Source of the DNA: Rhodococcus sp. OK519
GTDB taxonomy: Bacteria; Actinomycetota; Actinomycetes; Mycobacteriales; Mycobacteriaceae
Direction: 5' to 3'
Assembly: GCF_003051005.1 (NCBI RefSeq)
Contig: NZ_QAOW01000011.1
Location: forward strand, 27,353-91,352
Length of the DNA stretch: 64,000 nucleotides
Part shown: positions 32,001 through 40,784 of the stretch, in pieces
How positions within the stretch are numbered: position 1 is the first letter of the stretch
Layout of the letters: each line of letters begins with the position of its first letter
The notes under the pieces: generated by a model
What the model was told of the DNA's origin: nothing
Databases searched by the model: none
What the model saw: the letters and a program-made list of their open reading frames with translations, nothing else
Program-made: the position numbers and the translations under genes

Positions 32001-32760
32001 GCGCCGCCGACTGCGACGAGTTCGCGATCACCGTGCCCGGGAACTTCGCCGTCAGACTGCGCGCACCGGCCGTGGTCGGCGTCCACGCGTAAGTCGCAAC
32101 CCCCGACGCATTCGACAAGCCCTGCCCGAGCTTCGTCGTCCCGTCGTAGAACTCGATCGTGCTGCCCTGCCCCGCACCGGTCACTGAGCCGGTCAGAGTG
32201 ACCGACTGTCCCGTCAGCATTGGTGTCGGCACCGCGGACAGCGTCGTGGTGGTGGCATCCTTCGCCACCGTGATCGTCGGCCCCTTGTCCGAGTAGGTGC
32301 CGCTACCGAGGCTGCCCCCGTAGTGCATCGTGGTCATCAGAGGAGTCGCGCGGGCACAACTCGCGTTGACCAGGTAGTTGAACGTGAAGGTCTGCGACTT
32401 CGGGCTGATGTTTGGATACACAGGCCAGTTACCCGTCACGCGGGTGTAGTCCGCTGCGACCTCCGGGCCGGAGGTATTGCCACTGACATACGTCAGGCAC
32501 GCCGGGTGGAGGTCCTTCACGGCCTGAATCCACTCCACCGCGCCACCGGTGCGCTCGAACTTTGTGGAGACCGCGACGGTCTCCCCCACCGACGGAGTCG
32601 AATTGCTGACCGTGCGGGTGAATTTGCTGTTGCCGTCGGACCAAGTCACCGACCCCTCCGCCGCCCCGGCCGATCCGATGCCCACTGTCGCCGCGAATCC
32701 CGCGGCCAGCGCGAAAACGCTTACTCCGCCGACTATTCGGCGTATTTCCCTGCCAACCAT
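29044..32760 (-). CDS. Secreted Ig-like repeat protein G (11 repeats)
   Basis: 1238 residues. Signal peptide about 1-34, class-1 head (LHPACLTYVSGN, NASCARATP, MHYGGSLGSGTYSDKGP), then eleven Ig repeats. Two repeat subtypes recur in the middle: VQFTDNGxPIGSP and VQFKVxGxxVG. Repeats at about 30768-30890 and 31050-31172 are almost identical in DNA, showing recent tandem duplication. The tail is GGGTGGSGSMDFGSLGSLSGFRLGA; it ends LGA rather than FGS but keeps GSLGSLSGF. The best copy of the shared inverted repeat, GGACAAACGTCC, is 175 bases upstream. The ATG follows GAGAGGGAAGTGC. Predicted as a long extended surface fibre. Confidence 0.88.
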   Translation of the reverse strand: MVGREIRRIVGGVSVFALAAGFAATVGIGSAGAAEGSVTWSDGNSKFTRTVSNSTPSVGETVAVSTKFERTGGAVEWIQAVKDLHPACLTYVSGNTSGPEVAADYTRVTGNWPVYPNISPKSQTFTFNYLVNASCARATPLMTTMHYGGSLGSGTYSDKGPTITVAKDATTTTLSAVPTPMLTGQSVTLTGSVTGAGQGSTIEFYDGTTKLGQGLSNASGVATYAWTPTTAGARSLTAKFPGTVIANSSQSAAQNVQVNAPVTTGVSVSVPATAVAGAPVTLSASLTPSNAAGTVQFKDNGANIGSPVSVAGGQATLPHTFTTTGAHSITADFVAGSGFVNSSASAQTVTVNASTSTTLQVPASASTGTPVTLSASVTPANAAGAVQFKDNGTAIGSPVAVAAGQASVQHTFGAAGSHDITAEFIAGPGFASSAAAPQSVAVSNPDVTTSLSLSLPGSATTGSSVDLTATVSPSNAQGTVQFTDNGSPIGSPVPVTNGSAMLPHTFTGAGSHSVAANFVAGPGFVNSSAAAQTVTVSDPDVTTSLSVTAPGSAETGESVSLSATVSPSNAQGAVQFKVGGVAVGSPVTVTGGVASVPHTFDAAGSFVVTAEFTGAAGFVNSSATAQTVTVSDPDVTTSLSVTAPGSAETGESVSLSATVSPSNAQGSVQFKVNGNPVGAPQAVSGGSASLSHTFNAAGSFAVTAEFIGAAGFTNSSASAQTVAVTDPDVLTSMTVQVPGSATTGSSVDLSATVSPSNAVGTVQFTDNGAPIGSPVAVVNGVATLPHTFTGTGSHSIGALFTGGSGFADVSANAPGSITVADPDVETSLSVTAPAAAATGQSVSLSATVTPPGAQGSVQFKVNGAPVGASQAVSGGTVTLPYTFNAADTYAVTAEFTGAAGFTNSTASAQNVTVSVPVVPDENTTTTVTAPTTAETGQQVTLSAAVSPVPTAGTVQFKVAGVDVGVPVAVDGSGHAGMQYTFNVAGPFAVSAVYSGTTGFAGSTAPVQNVTVSDPAPVDVVTSTLVGAPGSATTGVETTLSATVQAQSGTAVPTGSVQFRDNGSPIGSPVALVNGSASLGHTFTAAGTHQVSAVYTADAGFEGSTSTQRPVVVSAPNPSDVVSSVVVSSAQSATAGTSFTLKAQVIGAPSLPGTVQFFDGGVEIGGPVPVVNGVAELVHTFTSDGPHQIHAVYSGGTGVAGSTSPIQVLDVVDSGGGTGGSGSMDFGSLGSLSGFRLGA

Positions 32761-32934
32761 GCACTTCCCTCTCGACGACGGCAGTCGGCCGCCAACTCAA
32801 CGGATCAGGTCTCGACCTGGGACACTGCGCCGATGAGATTAGAGCCCGGGGCGCGCTGCAGGGCCCATGCCAACCCCTGCAGCCAAACCGCAGCCCGACT
32901 CCGCGTCTGTCTGAAATGCGAGTCGAACTCTATA

Positions 32935-32946
32935 GGACAAACGTCC
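32935..32946 (-). promoter_or_regulatory. GGAC-type inverted repeat upstream of protein G
   Basis: GGACAAACGTCC; minus strand CTGGACGTTTGTCCTATAGAGTTCGA. The minus-strand flank closely matches the protein D copy (TATAAAGT). Confidence 0.55.
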
Positions 32947-32977
32947 AGGTCGAGGAGGATTGGCCAGAAACGACTGT

Positions 32978-33005
32978 GGCCCCCCGCGCACTAGCGCGGA
33001 GGGCC
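32978..33005 (-). terminator. Terminator of protein H gene
   Basis: GGCCCCCCGCGC pairs with GCGCGGAGGGCC around ACTA, 24 bases past the stop at 33030. Confidence 0.7.
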
Positions 33006-33029
33006 GCAGCATATTTCACACGTCAGGCA

Positions 33030-36000
33030 TCAGGATCCGAAACGGAATCCGCTCAGGCTGCCGAGGGACCCGAAATCCAGAGACCCGGCACCACCAGCGC
33101 CTCCACCGGACTGCACGACGTCGAGGGTCTTCGTCTCCGACGTCGAGCCCGCTACGCCGATGCCGCCCGAGTACACCGCATGAATCTGACGCGGTCCGCT
33201 CTGCGTGAAGCTGTGGGTGAGCTCGGCGAACCCGTCGACCACCGGAACCGGGCTACCGATCTCGATGCCACCGTCGAAGAACTGCACCGTGCCCGGCAAC
33301 GTCGCCGCACCGATCACCTGTGCCTTCAACACGTACGGCGTGCCTACCGTCGGCGTCTGCGTCGACGCGATCACCACCGACGACACCACATCCGACGGAT
33401 TCGGCGCCGACACCACCACCGGACGATCCATCGACGTCGACCCCACGAACCCGGCATCCGCGGTGTACGCCGCGGACACCTGGCGCGTCCCCACCGAAGT
33501 GAAGATGTGGTCGATCGAAGCTGAACCGTTCACCAGCGTCACCGGCAACCCGATCGGGCTGCCGTTCTCACGGAACTGCGCCGAACCCGTCGGCGCCGCC
33601 GTGCCCGACTGCGCCTGCACCGTGACCGACAACGTCGTCTGCGTACCCGTCGTCGCCGAGCCCGGAACACCGACCAACGTCGATGTCGCGACATCGACCG
33701 GAGCCGGATCCGTCACTGTCACGGTCTGCGCTGACGCCGTCGAGTTCGTGAACCCGGCAGCACCGGAGAACTCGGCGGTCACCGCGAACGAGCCCGCGGC
33801 GTTGAACGTATGCGGCAGCGATGCCACACCACCGGACACCGTCTGCGGCGAACCGACAGCCACACCGCCGATCATGAATTGCACCGTGCCCTGCGCACTC
33901 GACGGCGACACCGTCGCCGACAGGCTCACCGATTCACCGGTCGTGGCCGTGGCCGGCGCAGTCACCGACAGCGACGTCTGCTGATCGGGGTCGGCGACCA
34001 CGATCGATCCCGGCGTGGTCGCCGACGCATCCGCGAAGCCCGTACCACCCGTGAACGATGCACCGATGCTGTGCGACCCCGCCGCGAACGTGTGCGGCAG
34101 CGTCGCAACGCCATTCACCACCGAAACCGGAGAACCGATCGGGTTCCCGTTGTCAGTGAACTGCACCTCACCCTGCGCACTCTGCGGGGTCAGGTTCGCA
34201 ACCAGGTTCACCGGTGAACCGGTCGTCGCCGAGCCCGGAACCTCGACCGTCAACGACGTCTGCTGATCGGGATCCGAAACGACCACGCTTTGCGCGGACG
34301 CCGACGAGTCCGTGAACCCGGCAGCGCCGGAGAACTCAGCGGTCACCGCGAACGAACCCGCGGCGTTGAACGTCCACGGCAGGCTCGCCGTGCCGCTGGA
34401 CACCGTCACCGGCGCACCGACATCGACACCACCGACCTTGAACTGCACAGTGCCACCGGACGGAGCCGGAGCAACCGTTGCCTCCAACGTCACCGCCGTG
34501 CCCGTCTGCGCCATGCCCGGCACCGTCACCGTGGTGGTCGTCTGCTGATCCGGATCACTGACCACGATCGACGCCGGCGACGAGGCCGACGCATCCGTGA
34601 AGCCCGGCCCGCCGGTGAACGACGCGCCGATGCTGTGTGAACCGGCCGTGAACGTATGCGACAGTGTGGCAACACCATTCACCACCGAAACCGGCGATCC
34701 GATCGGGTTCCCGCCGTCGGTGAACTGCACCAAGCCCTGAGCGCCCGCCGGTGACACCGCCGCCGTCAGGTTTACCGAGGTTCCGGTGACCGCGGTCGCC
34801 GGAACATTCAATGTCAACGAGGTGACCGCATCCGGAACGGACACCGCCACGGTCTGAGCAGCGGCCGTCGCGTTGGTGAACCCGGCGGCACCGGCGAACT
34901 CGGCTGTCACCTCGAAGGAGCCAGCCGCGCTGAACGTGTACGGCAGGCTCGCGGCACCACCGGAGACGGCCTGCGGCGTACCCACCGGGTTACCGTTGAC
35001 CCTGAACTGCACCTCGCCCTGCGCCGTCGACGGCGTCACCTGCGCCGAGAACGTGAGGGACTCACCCGTCTCGGCCGCGCCCGGCGCCGTCACCGACAAC
35101 GACGTCTCGACATCCGGATCCGCCACCGTCACGGTCTGCGCAGTCGCCGACGAGGTCGTGTAACCAGCTCCGGCGACGAACTCGGCGCCAACACTGTGCG
35201 CGCCCGAAGAACCGAACGTGTGCGAAAGCGTCGCAACACCGTTCGCCACCGAAATCGGGCCACCGATCGGATTACCGTTATCGGTGAACTGCACCGCACC
35301 CTGCGCGCCCGACGGAGTCACCGTTGCCGCGAGATCGACCGACGAACCTGTCACGGCCGACGCCGGAACATCCAGCGTCAACGAAGTCACCACATCCGGG
35401 TCCGAAACCGTCACCGACTGCGGGCTCGACGTCGAACCACCGAAACCCGCAACCCCCGAGTACACCGCCGTCACCTCGAACGGGCCAGCGGCGTTGAACG
35501 TGTACGGCATCGTCGCGTTACCCGAACCGTCGACGTTCACCGGAGTACCCACCAGGCCACCGGCCACCGTGAACTGAACCGTGCCACCCGCTGGAACCGG
35601 AGACACACTGGCAGACAACGAGACCGACTCACCCGTCAGTGCAGAAACCGGCGTCGACACGGTCGTCACCGTCTGCTGATCGCTGACCGTGACGGTCTGC
35701 GGGACGGACGTCGAGCTGGAGTAGCCACTACCTGCGACGAACTCGGCGGTGATCGTGTGCCCGCCGCTCGTCGGGAAGATGTGCGAATGGGTCGCCACAC
35801 CGTTGACCGGGGTTACCGGTGAACCGATGTTGGTGCCGCCGTCCTTGAATTGCACCTGGCCATTTGCGGCGGACGGGTTCACGGTGGCCGTGAACGTCAC
35901 AGGCTGCCCCGTGGTGGCCGTAGCCGGAACTTGCAGCGTCGTGGAAGTGGCCACGATCGGATCCGCGACCTCGACCTTGACGCCGAACGGGTTGGCGCCA

Positions 36001-36569
36001 AACTGATTACAGCCGCCACCGACCTTGTAATTGCAGTAATTGATGCCGCTGTCGTACACCCCGAACGGCTGGGTGGCCGGCACCAGGTAGGTGACGTCGA
36101 AGATCAGGCCCTGACCGGACTTGACGACGAAACCGCCCCCGAGGGCCGAGCAACCACCGTTGCACTTCGCTTCGACCACATTGGTGCCGAGTCCACTGAT
36201 CGTCGCCCGGTTCGTGACACCGGTGTACGTCAACGTTGCGCTCTGAGCCACGAACCCGGCCGGCGCGGTGTCGCGCACCCACGTTGTCCACTTCTCGGGA
36301 GTGCCGCCCGTGTGATTGATTACCGTCTTGTAGGTGACCAGGTCACCCGGGTGAACCGTCGACGGACCGACCACCGACTTGGTGTAGTTCATCAGGTCCT
36401 GCGTCGCCGTGTTCGTGGTCGGGAAGGTGGCCGCGGTTGCCGGGGCCAGACCACCCACCGCCAGCCCGACGGCGGCGATACCTGCCAACAGCGGCGTTGC
36501 CACTCTTCGGCGTTTCATGGCTACCGCCACCACGGTCGACACGAATAATCGTGCCCTTGTTCGGGACAT
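33030..36569 (-). CDS. Secreted Ig-like repeat protein H (10 repeats)
   Basis: 1179 residues from the ATG at 36569, which has AGGAAAGGA upstream. A later ATG (36518, MKRRRVATPLL) would give a more ordinary signal peptide but has no ribosome-binding site. Cleavage is likely near GLAPATAATF. The head (to about 230) is unique in the array but DUF11-like: VVGPSTVHPGDLVTYKTVINHT, WTTWVRDTAPAGFV, with Cys in AKCNGGC and NYCNYKVGGGC. Ten Ig repeats alternate between TDNG and VGG subtypes. The tail GGGAGGAGSLDFGSLGSLSGFRFGS is almost the same as that of protein G. A weaker copy of the motif lies 100 bases upstream. Confidence 0.87.
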   Translation of the reverse strand: MSRTRARLFVSTVVAVAMKRRRVATPLLAGIAAVGLAVGGLAPATAATFPTTNTATQDLMNYTKSVVGPSTVHPGDLVTYKTVINHTGGTPEKWTTWVRDTAPAGFVAQSATLTYTGVTNRATISGLGTNVVEAKCNGGCSALGGGFVVKSGQGLIFDVTYLVPATQPFGVYDSGINYCNYKVGGGCNQFGANPFGVKVEVADPIVATSTTLQVPATATTGQPVTFTATVNPSAANGQVQFKDGGTNIGSPVTPVNGVATHSHIFPTSGGHTITAEFVAGSGYSSSTSVPQTVTVSDQQTVTTVSTPVSALTGESVSLSASVSPVPAGGTVQFTVAGGLVGTPVNVDGSGNATMPYTFNAAGPFEVTAVYSGVAGFGGSTSSPQSVTVSDPDVVTSLTLDVPASAVTGSSVDLAATVTPSGAQGAVQFTDNGNPIGGPISVANGVATLSHTFGSSGAHSVGAEFVAGAGYTTSSATAQTVTVADPDVETSLSVTAPGAAETGESLTFSAQVTPSTAQGEVQFRVNGNPVGTPQAVSGGAASLPYTFSAAGSFEVTAEFAGAAGFTNATAAAQTVAVSVPDAVTSLTLNVPATAVTGTSVNLTAAVSPAGAQGLVQFTDGGNPIGSPVSVVNGVATLSHTFTAGSHSIGASFTGGPGFTDASASSPASIVVSDPDQQTTTTVTVPGMAQTGTAVTLEATVAPAPSGGTVQFKVGGVDVGAPVTVSSGTASLPWTFNAAGSFAVTAEFSGAAGFTDSSASAQSVVVSDPDQQTSLTVEVPGSATTGSPVNLVANLTPQSAQGEVQFTDNGNPIGSPVSVVNGVATLPHTFAAGSHSIGASFTGGTGFADASATTPGSIVVADPDQQTSLSVTAPATATTGESVSLSATVSPSSAQGTVQFMIGGVAVGSPQTVSGGVASLPHTFNAAGSFAVTAEFSGAAGFTNSTASAQTVTVTDPAPVDVATSTLVGVPGSATTGTQTTLSVTVQAQSGTAAPTGSAQFRENGSPIGLPVTLVNGSASIDHIFTSVGTRQVSAAYTADAGFVGSTSMDRPVVVSAPNPSDVVSSVVIASTQTPTVGTPYVLKAQVIGAATLPGTVQFFDGGIEIGSPVPVVDGFAELTHSFTQSGPRQIHAVYSGGIGVAGSTSETKTLDVVQSGGGAGGAGSLDFGSLGSLSGFRFGS

Positions 36570-36668
36570 TCGAATTCCTTTCCTCACACAGTGATCTCGA
36601 TGGCGATCGGTGTCGCCTTCTGGTTGATCACCCGTCCCGACCGCGGATGGTCACCCGACCTGATTCGT

Positions 36669-36680
36669 TGACAAACGGCC
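36669..36680 (-). promoter_or_regulatory. Degenerate GGAC-type repeat upstream of protein H
   Basis: TGACAAACGGCC matches GGACAAACGTCC at 10 of 12 positions and lies 100 bases before the start, the same distance as for proteins F and I. Confidence 0.4.
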
Positions 36681-36682
36681 CC

Positions 36683-36722
36683 GGGCGAGGCCCCGTCTCC
36701 GTGAAGAGACGAGACCCCGCCC
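36683..36722 (-). terminator. Terminator of protein I gene
   Basis: GGGCGAGGCCCCGTCTC pairs imperfectly with GAGACGAGACCCCGCCC (three mismatches or wobbles, 5-base loop), 16 bases past the stop at 36739. Confidence 0.65.
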
Positions 36723-36738
36723 AGCCGTCAGGTACTAC

Positions 36739-39700
36739 CTACGAGCCGAAATTCAGGTTGCCGAGCAGGCCCCCCAGGATTCCGCTCAGGCTGCCGAAGA
36801 TGCCGCCCGAGCTGCCGCCGGAGACCTGGATCGTCTGCGAACCCGAGGTCGAGTCCGCCACGCCCTGGCCGCCGCTGAACACCACATGGACGCTGTGGGC
36901 ACCTGCCGTGGTGAAGGTGTGGCTCAGCACTGCCGTGCCGTTGACAACCTGAATCGCATCTCCGATCGGGGTGGCCCCGTCGAAGAACTGCACGGTGCCA
37001 CTGACCGGCACGTTGCCGGCACCGGTCACCTGAGCCGAGAGCTCCACCGCCGTGCCCGTCGCCGCATTGGCCGGCACCGTCAGGACGGTGGCCGTCTGGA
37101 CGTCGACCGGTGTCGGAACCGTGACCGAGACCTGCTTCGCAGTAGCGGTGGAACCGGCGAACCCGGTGGTGCCACTGAAGGTCGCAGTGATGGTGTGGGT
37201 GCCCGTCGTGGTGAAGGTGTGCGACAGCGTGGCGAGACCGTCGATCACCGGAGCGGTTCCGAGCGAGGTTGCGCCGTCGAAGAACTCGACGGTGCCACCG
37301 CTCGGGACGACCTCTGAGGTTGTGGAGTTGTACACGGTGGCGTACAGGTCTTCGGCCTCACCGGTCTTGGCGTTGCCGGGGACACTCAGCATCGTTGTCG
37401 TGACGACATCGATCGGGGTGGGGTCGGACACCGTGACGGTCTGCGCCGTCGCGGTCGAATTCGCGAATCCGGCAGCACCCGTGAATGCCGCGGTCACCGA
37501 CTTCGCACCGGCCGTGGCGAAGGTGTGCGACAGCGTCGCCACACCACCGGACACCGTCACCGGAGCCTCGATCGGGCTGCCGTTCACCGAGAATTGCACC
37601 GTGCCAGCAGCATTCGACGGCGTGACCGTCACGGTCAGATCCGCAGCCACACCGGTCTCGGCCGTAGCCGGAACCTGCAGCCCCAGAGCCGTCTCCACAT
37701 CCTGCGGAGCCGGATCCGACACCGCCACCGTCTGCGCCGACGCGGACGAAGCCGCGAACCCGGCGGTACCCGAGAACTCGGCCGTCACCGCGTACGAACC
37801 GGCCGCATCGAACGTGTACGGCATGGTCGCGTGGCCCGAGCTGTCGACGTTCACCGCAGCACCGACATTGGCACCGGCAACCTTGAACTGCACCGTACCG
37901 CCGGTCGGAACCGGAGCCACCGTCGCCGACAGGGTCACCGAGTCACCCGACTCCGCAGTCGCCGGCACCGACACCGTGGTCGCCGTCTGCGTATCCGGCA
38001 CAACCGGATCCGACACCGTCACCGACTGCGCACCCGCGGTCGAGTTCGCGAACCCGGTAGCACCGGTGAACGCCGCGGTCACCGACTTCGCACCCGCCGA
38101 AGCGAACGCGTGCGACAGAGTCGCGGTACCACCCGACACCGCCACCGGAGCACCCACCGGCGAACCATCCACCGAGAACTGCACCGTGCCCTGAGCATTG
38201 GCCGGGTTCACCGTTGCCGTGAGGTCGATGTCAGCACCGGTCTCAGCAGTCGCCGAGACGGTGACACCCAGCGTGGTCTCCACATCCGACGGCGCCGGAT
38301 CCGACACCGTGACCGACTGCGCGGATGCGGTCGACGTCGCGAACCCGCCAGTTCCCGAGTAGACAGCCGAAACATCGTATGCACCAGTTGCGTTGAACGT
38401 GTACGGCATGCTTGCGTGGCCCGCGCCGTCAACGTTCACCGCAGTACCGACGTTGCTACCGGCAACCTTGAACTGCACCGTGCCGCCGGTCGGGGCCGGA
38501 GCCACCGCTGCGGACAGCGTCACCGAAGTTCCGGTCTCGGCAGTGGTCGGCACCGATACCGTCGTCGTGGTCTCCGCGTCCTGGACGATCGGGTCGGTGA
38601 CCGTCACGGTCTGAGCCGCGGCCGACGAACCGGCAAACCCGGCGCCGCCGCTGAATGTCGCGGTGATGCTGTGCGAGCCTGCGGCGGTGAAGGCATGCGA
38701 CAGGGTCGCAACACCATTCGACACTGCTACGGCATTACCGATATCGGTGCCGTTGTCCTGGAACTGCACCGTGCCGGTCGCGCCGGTCGGCGAGACATTC
38801 GCAGTCAGGTCTACCGCAGTGCCCGTCTCGGCATTCTGCGGAACGGTCAGCGAGGTCGTGGACGCTACATCCGGATCCGTCACAGTGACGTTTTGGGTCT
38901 GCGAGGCAACGGAGGCCGCGAAGCCGGCGTCACCCGTGAATGCGGCACCGATCGCCTGGACACCGGCTGCCTGGAACGTGTGCTGCAGCGTCGCAACGCC
39001 GTTCGACACCGCCGCCGGCGAACCGATGTTGTTGCCGTTCTCCGTGAACTGGACCGTACCGGTCGCGGTCGCCGGAGTGACGTTGGCCGTCAGTGTGACC
39101 GAGGCGCCCGTCGCCGCACTCGGCGGCACAGACACCGACGTCGCGGTTTCCACATCCGGAACCACAGGAACCGTGACGTTCACGGTCTGGGCACCGGCGG
39201 TCGAACCCGTGAATCCGGGTGCGCCCGTGAACTCGGCGGTGATTGCGTGAGAACCGGCAGCAGAGAAGCTGTGCGACAGCGTCGCCGCACCCGCGGCAAC
39301 CGTCACCGGGGTACCGATGTTGTCGCCACCGTCCTTGAACTGAACCGTGCCCTGCGCGTTCGACGGGGTCACGTCGGCAGTCAGGTCGACAGCCGTGCCG
39401 GTCTCCGCGTTCTGCGGAACCGTCAGTCCGAGCGTCGTCGCCACGTCGACCGGGGTCGGATCCGACACGGTCACGGTCGAGGCCGCCGATGTCGAACCGG
39501 TGAAACTACCGGTAGCGGTGAACACCGCGGTCACCGAGTGCGAACCGGCCGAGGTGAAGGTGTGGTTCAGGCTGGCTGCGCCGCCCGAGACCGCTACCGC
39601 CGAACCGATGTCGTTCGCACCATCCTTGAACTGGACCGTACCGGACGCATTACTCGGCGCGACGGTGGCGGTCAGCGTGACCTGGGCACCGGTCTCCGCG

Positions 39701-40551
39701 TTCGCCGGTGCCGACAGCGTCGTGGTGGTCGATGCTTGCGCGGCCGCGACATTGATCGTCGCGAGCGGCCCGGCGCCTGCGTTGAGCGGAGCAGTCTTGG
39801 TGTCCCGGGGAGTGCATCGGGTGGGCGCCCACTGCGTACCGAGGAAACTGGCTTTGGCCAACGAAGTGCTGAACGACTCCTGAGCGCCGTGATTGGCAGC
39901 GTTGCCCTTGATACGAACACGCGGCGTGACAACCCCCGCGTTCAACGCCTTGACCGTGACGTCGACGGCGGGCAGGCGGAACCATGTTTCGCCGTTGCCG
40001 TTGGTCGAACCATCGAGGTTCTTCTTGGACTTCGGTACTCGAATGCCACCCTCGGAGTTCTGGCTGGTGCTCGGGCCATTCCCGATGGTCTGGTTGTTTC
40101 CGGACAGTCGAATGACCCGGCCGTTCGCGTCAGGCTGACCGGAGTCGTTCACAAGCAGAACGTTTGGTGCCACGTTGTCGAGGCCGATCGCTGTACCAGA
40201 CACCACCGCGCCACTCACCCACTCGGTGTTGTCCGGAAGCTCGTAGTCGTACTTCAGCCGGGACAGGTTGGTCGTGGTCGCACCGGACTGCTTGTCCGGG
40301 TATGAGGAGGCATTCGGCTGAATCCGGTACGTGAAGACTTCGCCGGGCCCGACCTGACTGGGTGCGTCGACAGTCATCGACGCACCGACGTTCTGATCCT
40401 GATCGCCGATGAGACTGCCGGCCACGCACGCACTCGTGAAGTTCGTCGTGGTGGTCACCGCGTTGGCCGGGGCACCGACCAACATCACGCCTGCCACGAG
40501 CGCTGCGCCTGTTACGGGCGCAGCGCACCGTCTGAGTATCGAATTCTGCAT
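36739..40551 (-). CDS. Secreted Ig-like repeat protein I (10 repeats)
   Basis: 1270 residues, the largest. The ATG at 40551 has AAGGAAG upstream; the longer frame to 40653 adds a non-signal extension. Signal peptide about 1-31 (VGAPANAVTT). The head is class 2 as in protein F: GPGEVFTYRIQPNASSYPD, TTNLSRLKYDYELP, RLSGNNQTIGNG, WFRLPAVDVT, LAKASFLGTQWAPTRC. Ten Ig repeats follow, three of the TGGTVQFKVAGxNVG subtype alternating with VQFSVDGSPVG. The tail is GGSSGGIFGSLSGILGGLLGNLNFGS, more hydrophobic than the others. This gene is transcriptionally first in the array; a GTCC-side motif lies 97 bases upstream and a TGGAC-N4-GTCCA palindrome 234 bases upstream. Confidence 0.88.
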   Translation of the reverse strand: MQNSILRRCAAPVTGAALVAGVMLVGAPANAVTTTTNFTSACVAGSLIGDQDQNVGASMTVDAPSQVGPGEVFTYRIQPNASSYPDKQSGATTTNLSRLKYDYELPDNTEWVSGAVVSGTAIGLDNVAPNVLLVNDSGQPDANGRVIRLSGNNQTIGNGPSTSQNSEGGIRVPKSKKNLDGSTNGNGETWFRLPAVDVTVKALNAGVVTPRVRIKGNAANHGAQESFSTSLAKASFLGTQWAPTRCTPRDTKTAPLNAGAGPLATINVAAAQASTTTTLSAPANAETGAQVTLTATVAPSNASGTVQFKDGANDIGSAVAVSGGAASLNHTFTSAGSHSVTAVFTATGSFTGSTSAASTVTVSDPTPVDVATTLGLTVPQNAETGTAVDLTADVTPSNAQGTVQFKDGGDNIGTPVTVAAGAATLSHSFSAAGSHAITAEFTGAPGFTGSTAGAQTVNVTVPVVPDVETATSVSVPPSAATGASVTLTANVTPATATGTVQFTENGNNIGSPAAVSNGVATLQHTFQAAGVQAIGAAFTGDAGFAASVASQTQNVTVTDPDVASTTSLTVPQNAETGTAVDLTANVSPTGATGTVQFQDNGTDIGNAVAVSNGVATLSHAFTAAGSHSITATFSGGAGFAGSSAAAQTVTVTDPIVQDAETTTTVSVPTTAETGTSVTLSAAVAPAPTGGTVQFKVAGSNVGTAVNVDGAGHASMPYTFNATGAYDVSAVYSGTGGFATSTASAQSVTVSDPAPSDVETTLGVTVSATAETGADIDLTATVNPANAQGTVQFSVDGSPVGAPVAVSGGTATLSHAFASAGAKSVTAAFTGATGFANSTAGAQSVTVSDPVVPDTQTATTVSVPATAESGDSVTLSATVAPVPTGGTVQFKVAGANVGAAVNVDSSGHATMPYTFDAAGSYAVTAEFSGTAGFAASSASAQTVAVSDPAPQDVETALGLQVPATAETGVAADLTVTVTPSNAAGTVQFSVNGSPIEAPVTVSGGVATLSHTFATAGAKSVTAAFTGAAGFANSTATAQTVTVSDPTPIDVVTTTMLSVPGNAKTGEAEDLYATVYNSTTSEVVPSGGTVEFFDGATSLGTAPVIDGLATLSHTFTTTGTHTITATFSGTTGFAGSTATAKQVSVTVPTPVDVQTATVLTVPANAATGTAVELSAQVTGAGNVPVSGTVQFFDGATPIGDAIQVVNGTAVLSHTFTTAGAHSVHVVFSGGQGVADSTSGSQTIQVSGGSSGGIFGSLSGILGGLLGNLNFGS

Positions 40552-40647
40552 ACACACTTCCTTTGAAGAAGCTGCGGATAGGGGGGAGGGAATCCGCATA
40601 GGTCGGTACACCATAACGACGCGATTACGCCCCTGTATCGCTTTTTG

Positions 40648-40659
40648 ATTCAAACGTCC
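40648..40659 (-). promoter_or_regulatory. GGAC-type half site upstream of protein I
   Basis: ATTCAAACGTCC; the minus strand reads TTTGGACGTTTGAATCAAAAA. One arm is intact and the other degenerate. Distance to the start is 97 bases, as in protein F. Confidence 0.4.
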
Positions 40660-40784
40660 AAATGTTGCCGAAGGTTAGCTGTGGATCTAACCGGACTACT
40701 CGCCAGTAGCCTACGAGGAGGAGGCCCGGCCCGAGTCGGTGCCGCCAAACCACAAACCAGTGCGCTTACCTGCCAGAACATGAC

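Noticed and set aside
37525..40305. 926-codon open frame on the plus strand, antisense to protein I (and similar long frames at 28882-31413, 26684-28795, 20695-22689)
   Set aside because: They are Arg/His/Gly-rich mirror images of Thr/Val-rich Ig repeats, with no domain, start context or codon pattern of their own; high GC and repeats keep the antisense frame open.
16135..40551. Periodic DNA repeats considered as a CRISPR array
   Set aside because: Period is about 280 bases, repeats are coding and diverged, and there are no short direct repeats with unique spacers or cas genes.
16135..40551. Sortase anchoring of the Ig-like proteins
   Set aside because: None of the nine C-termini has LPXTG, a hydrophobic helix or a basic tail.
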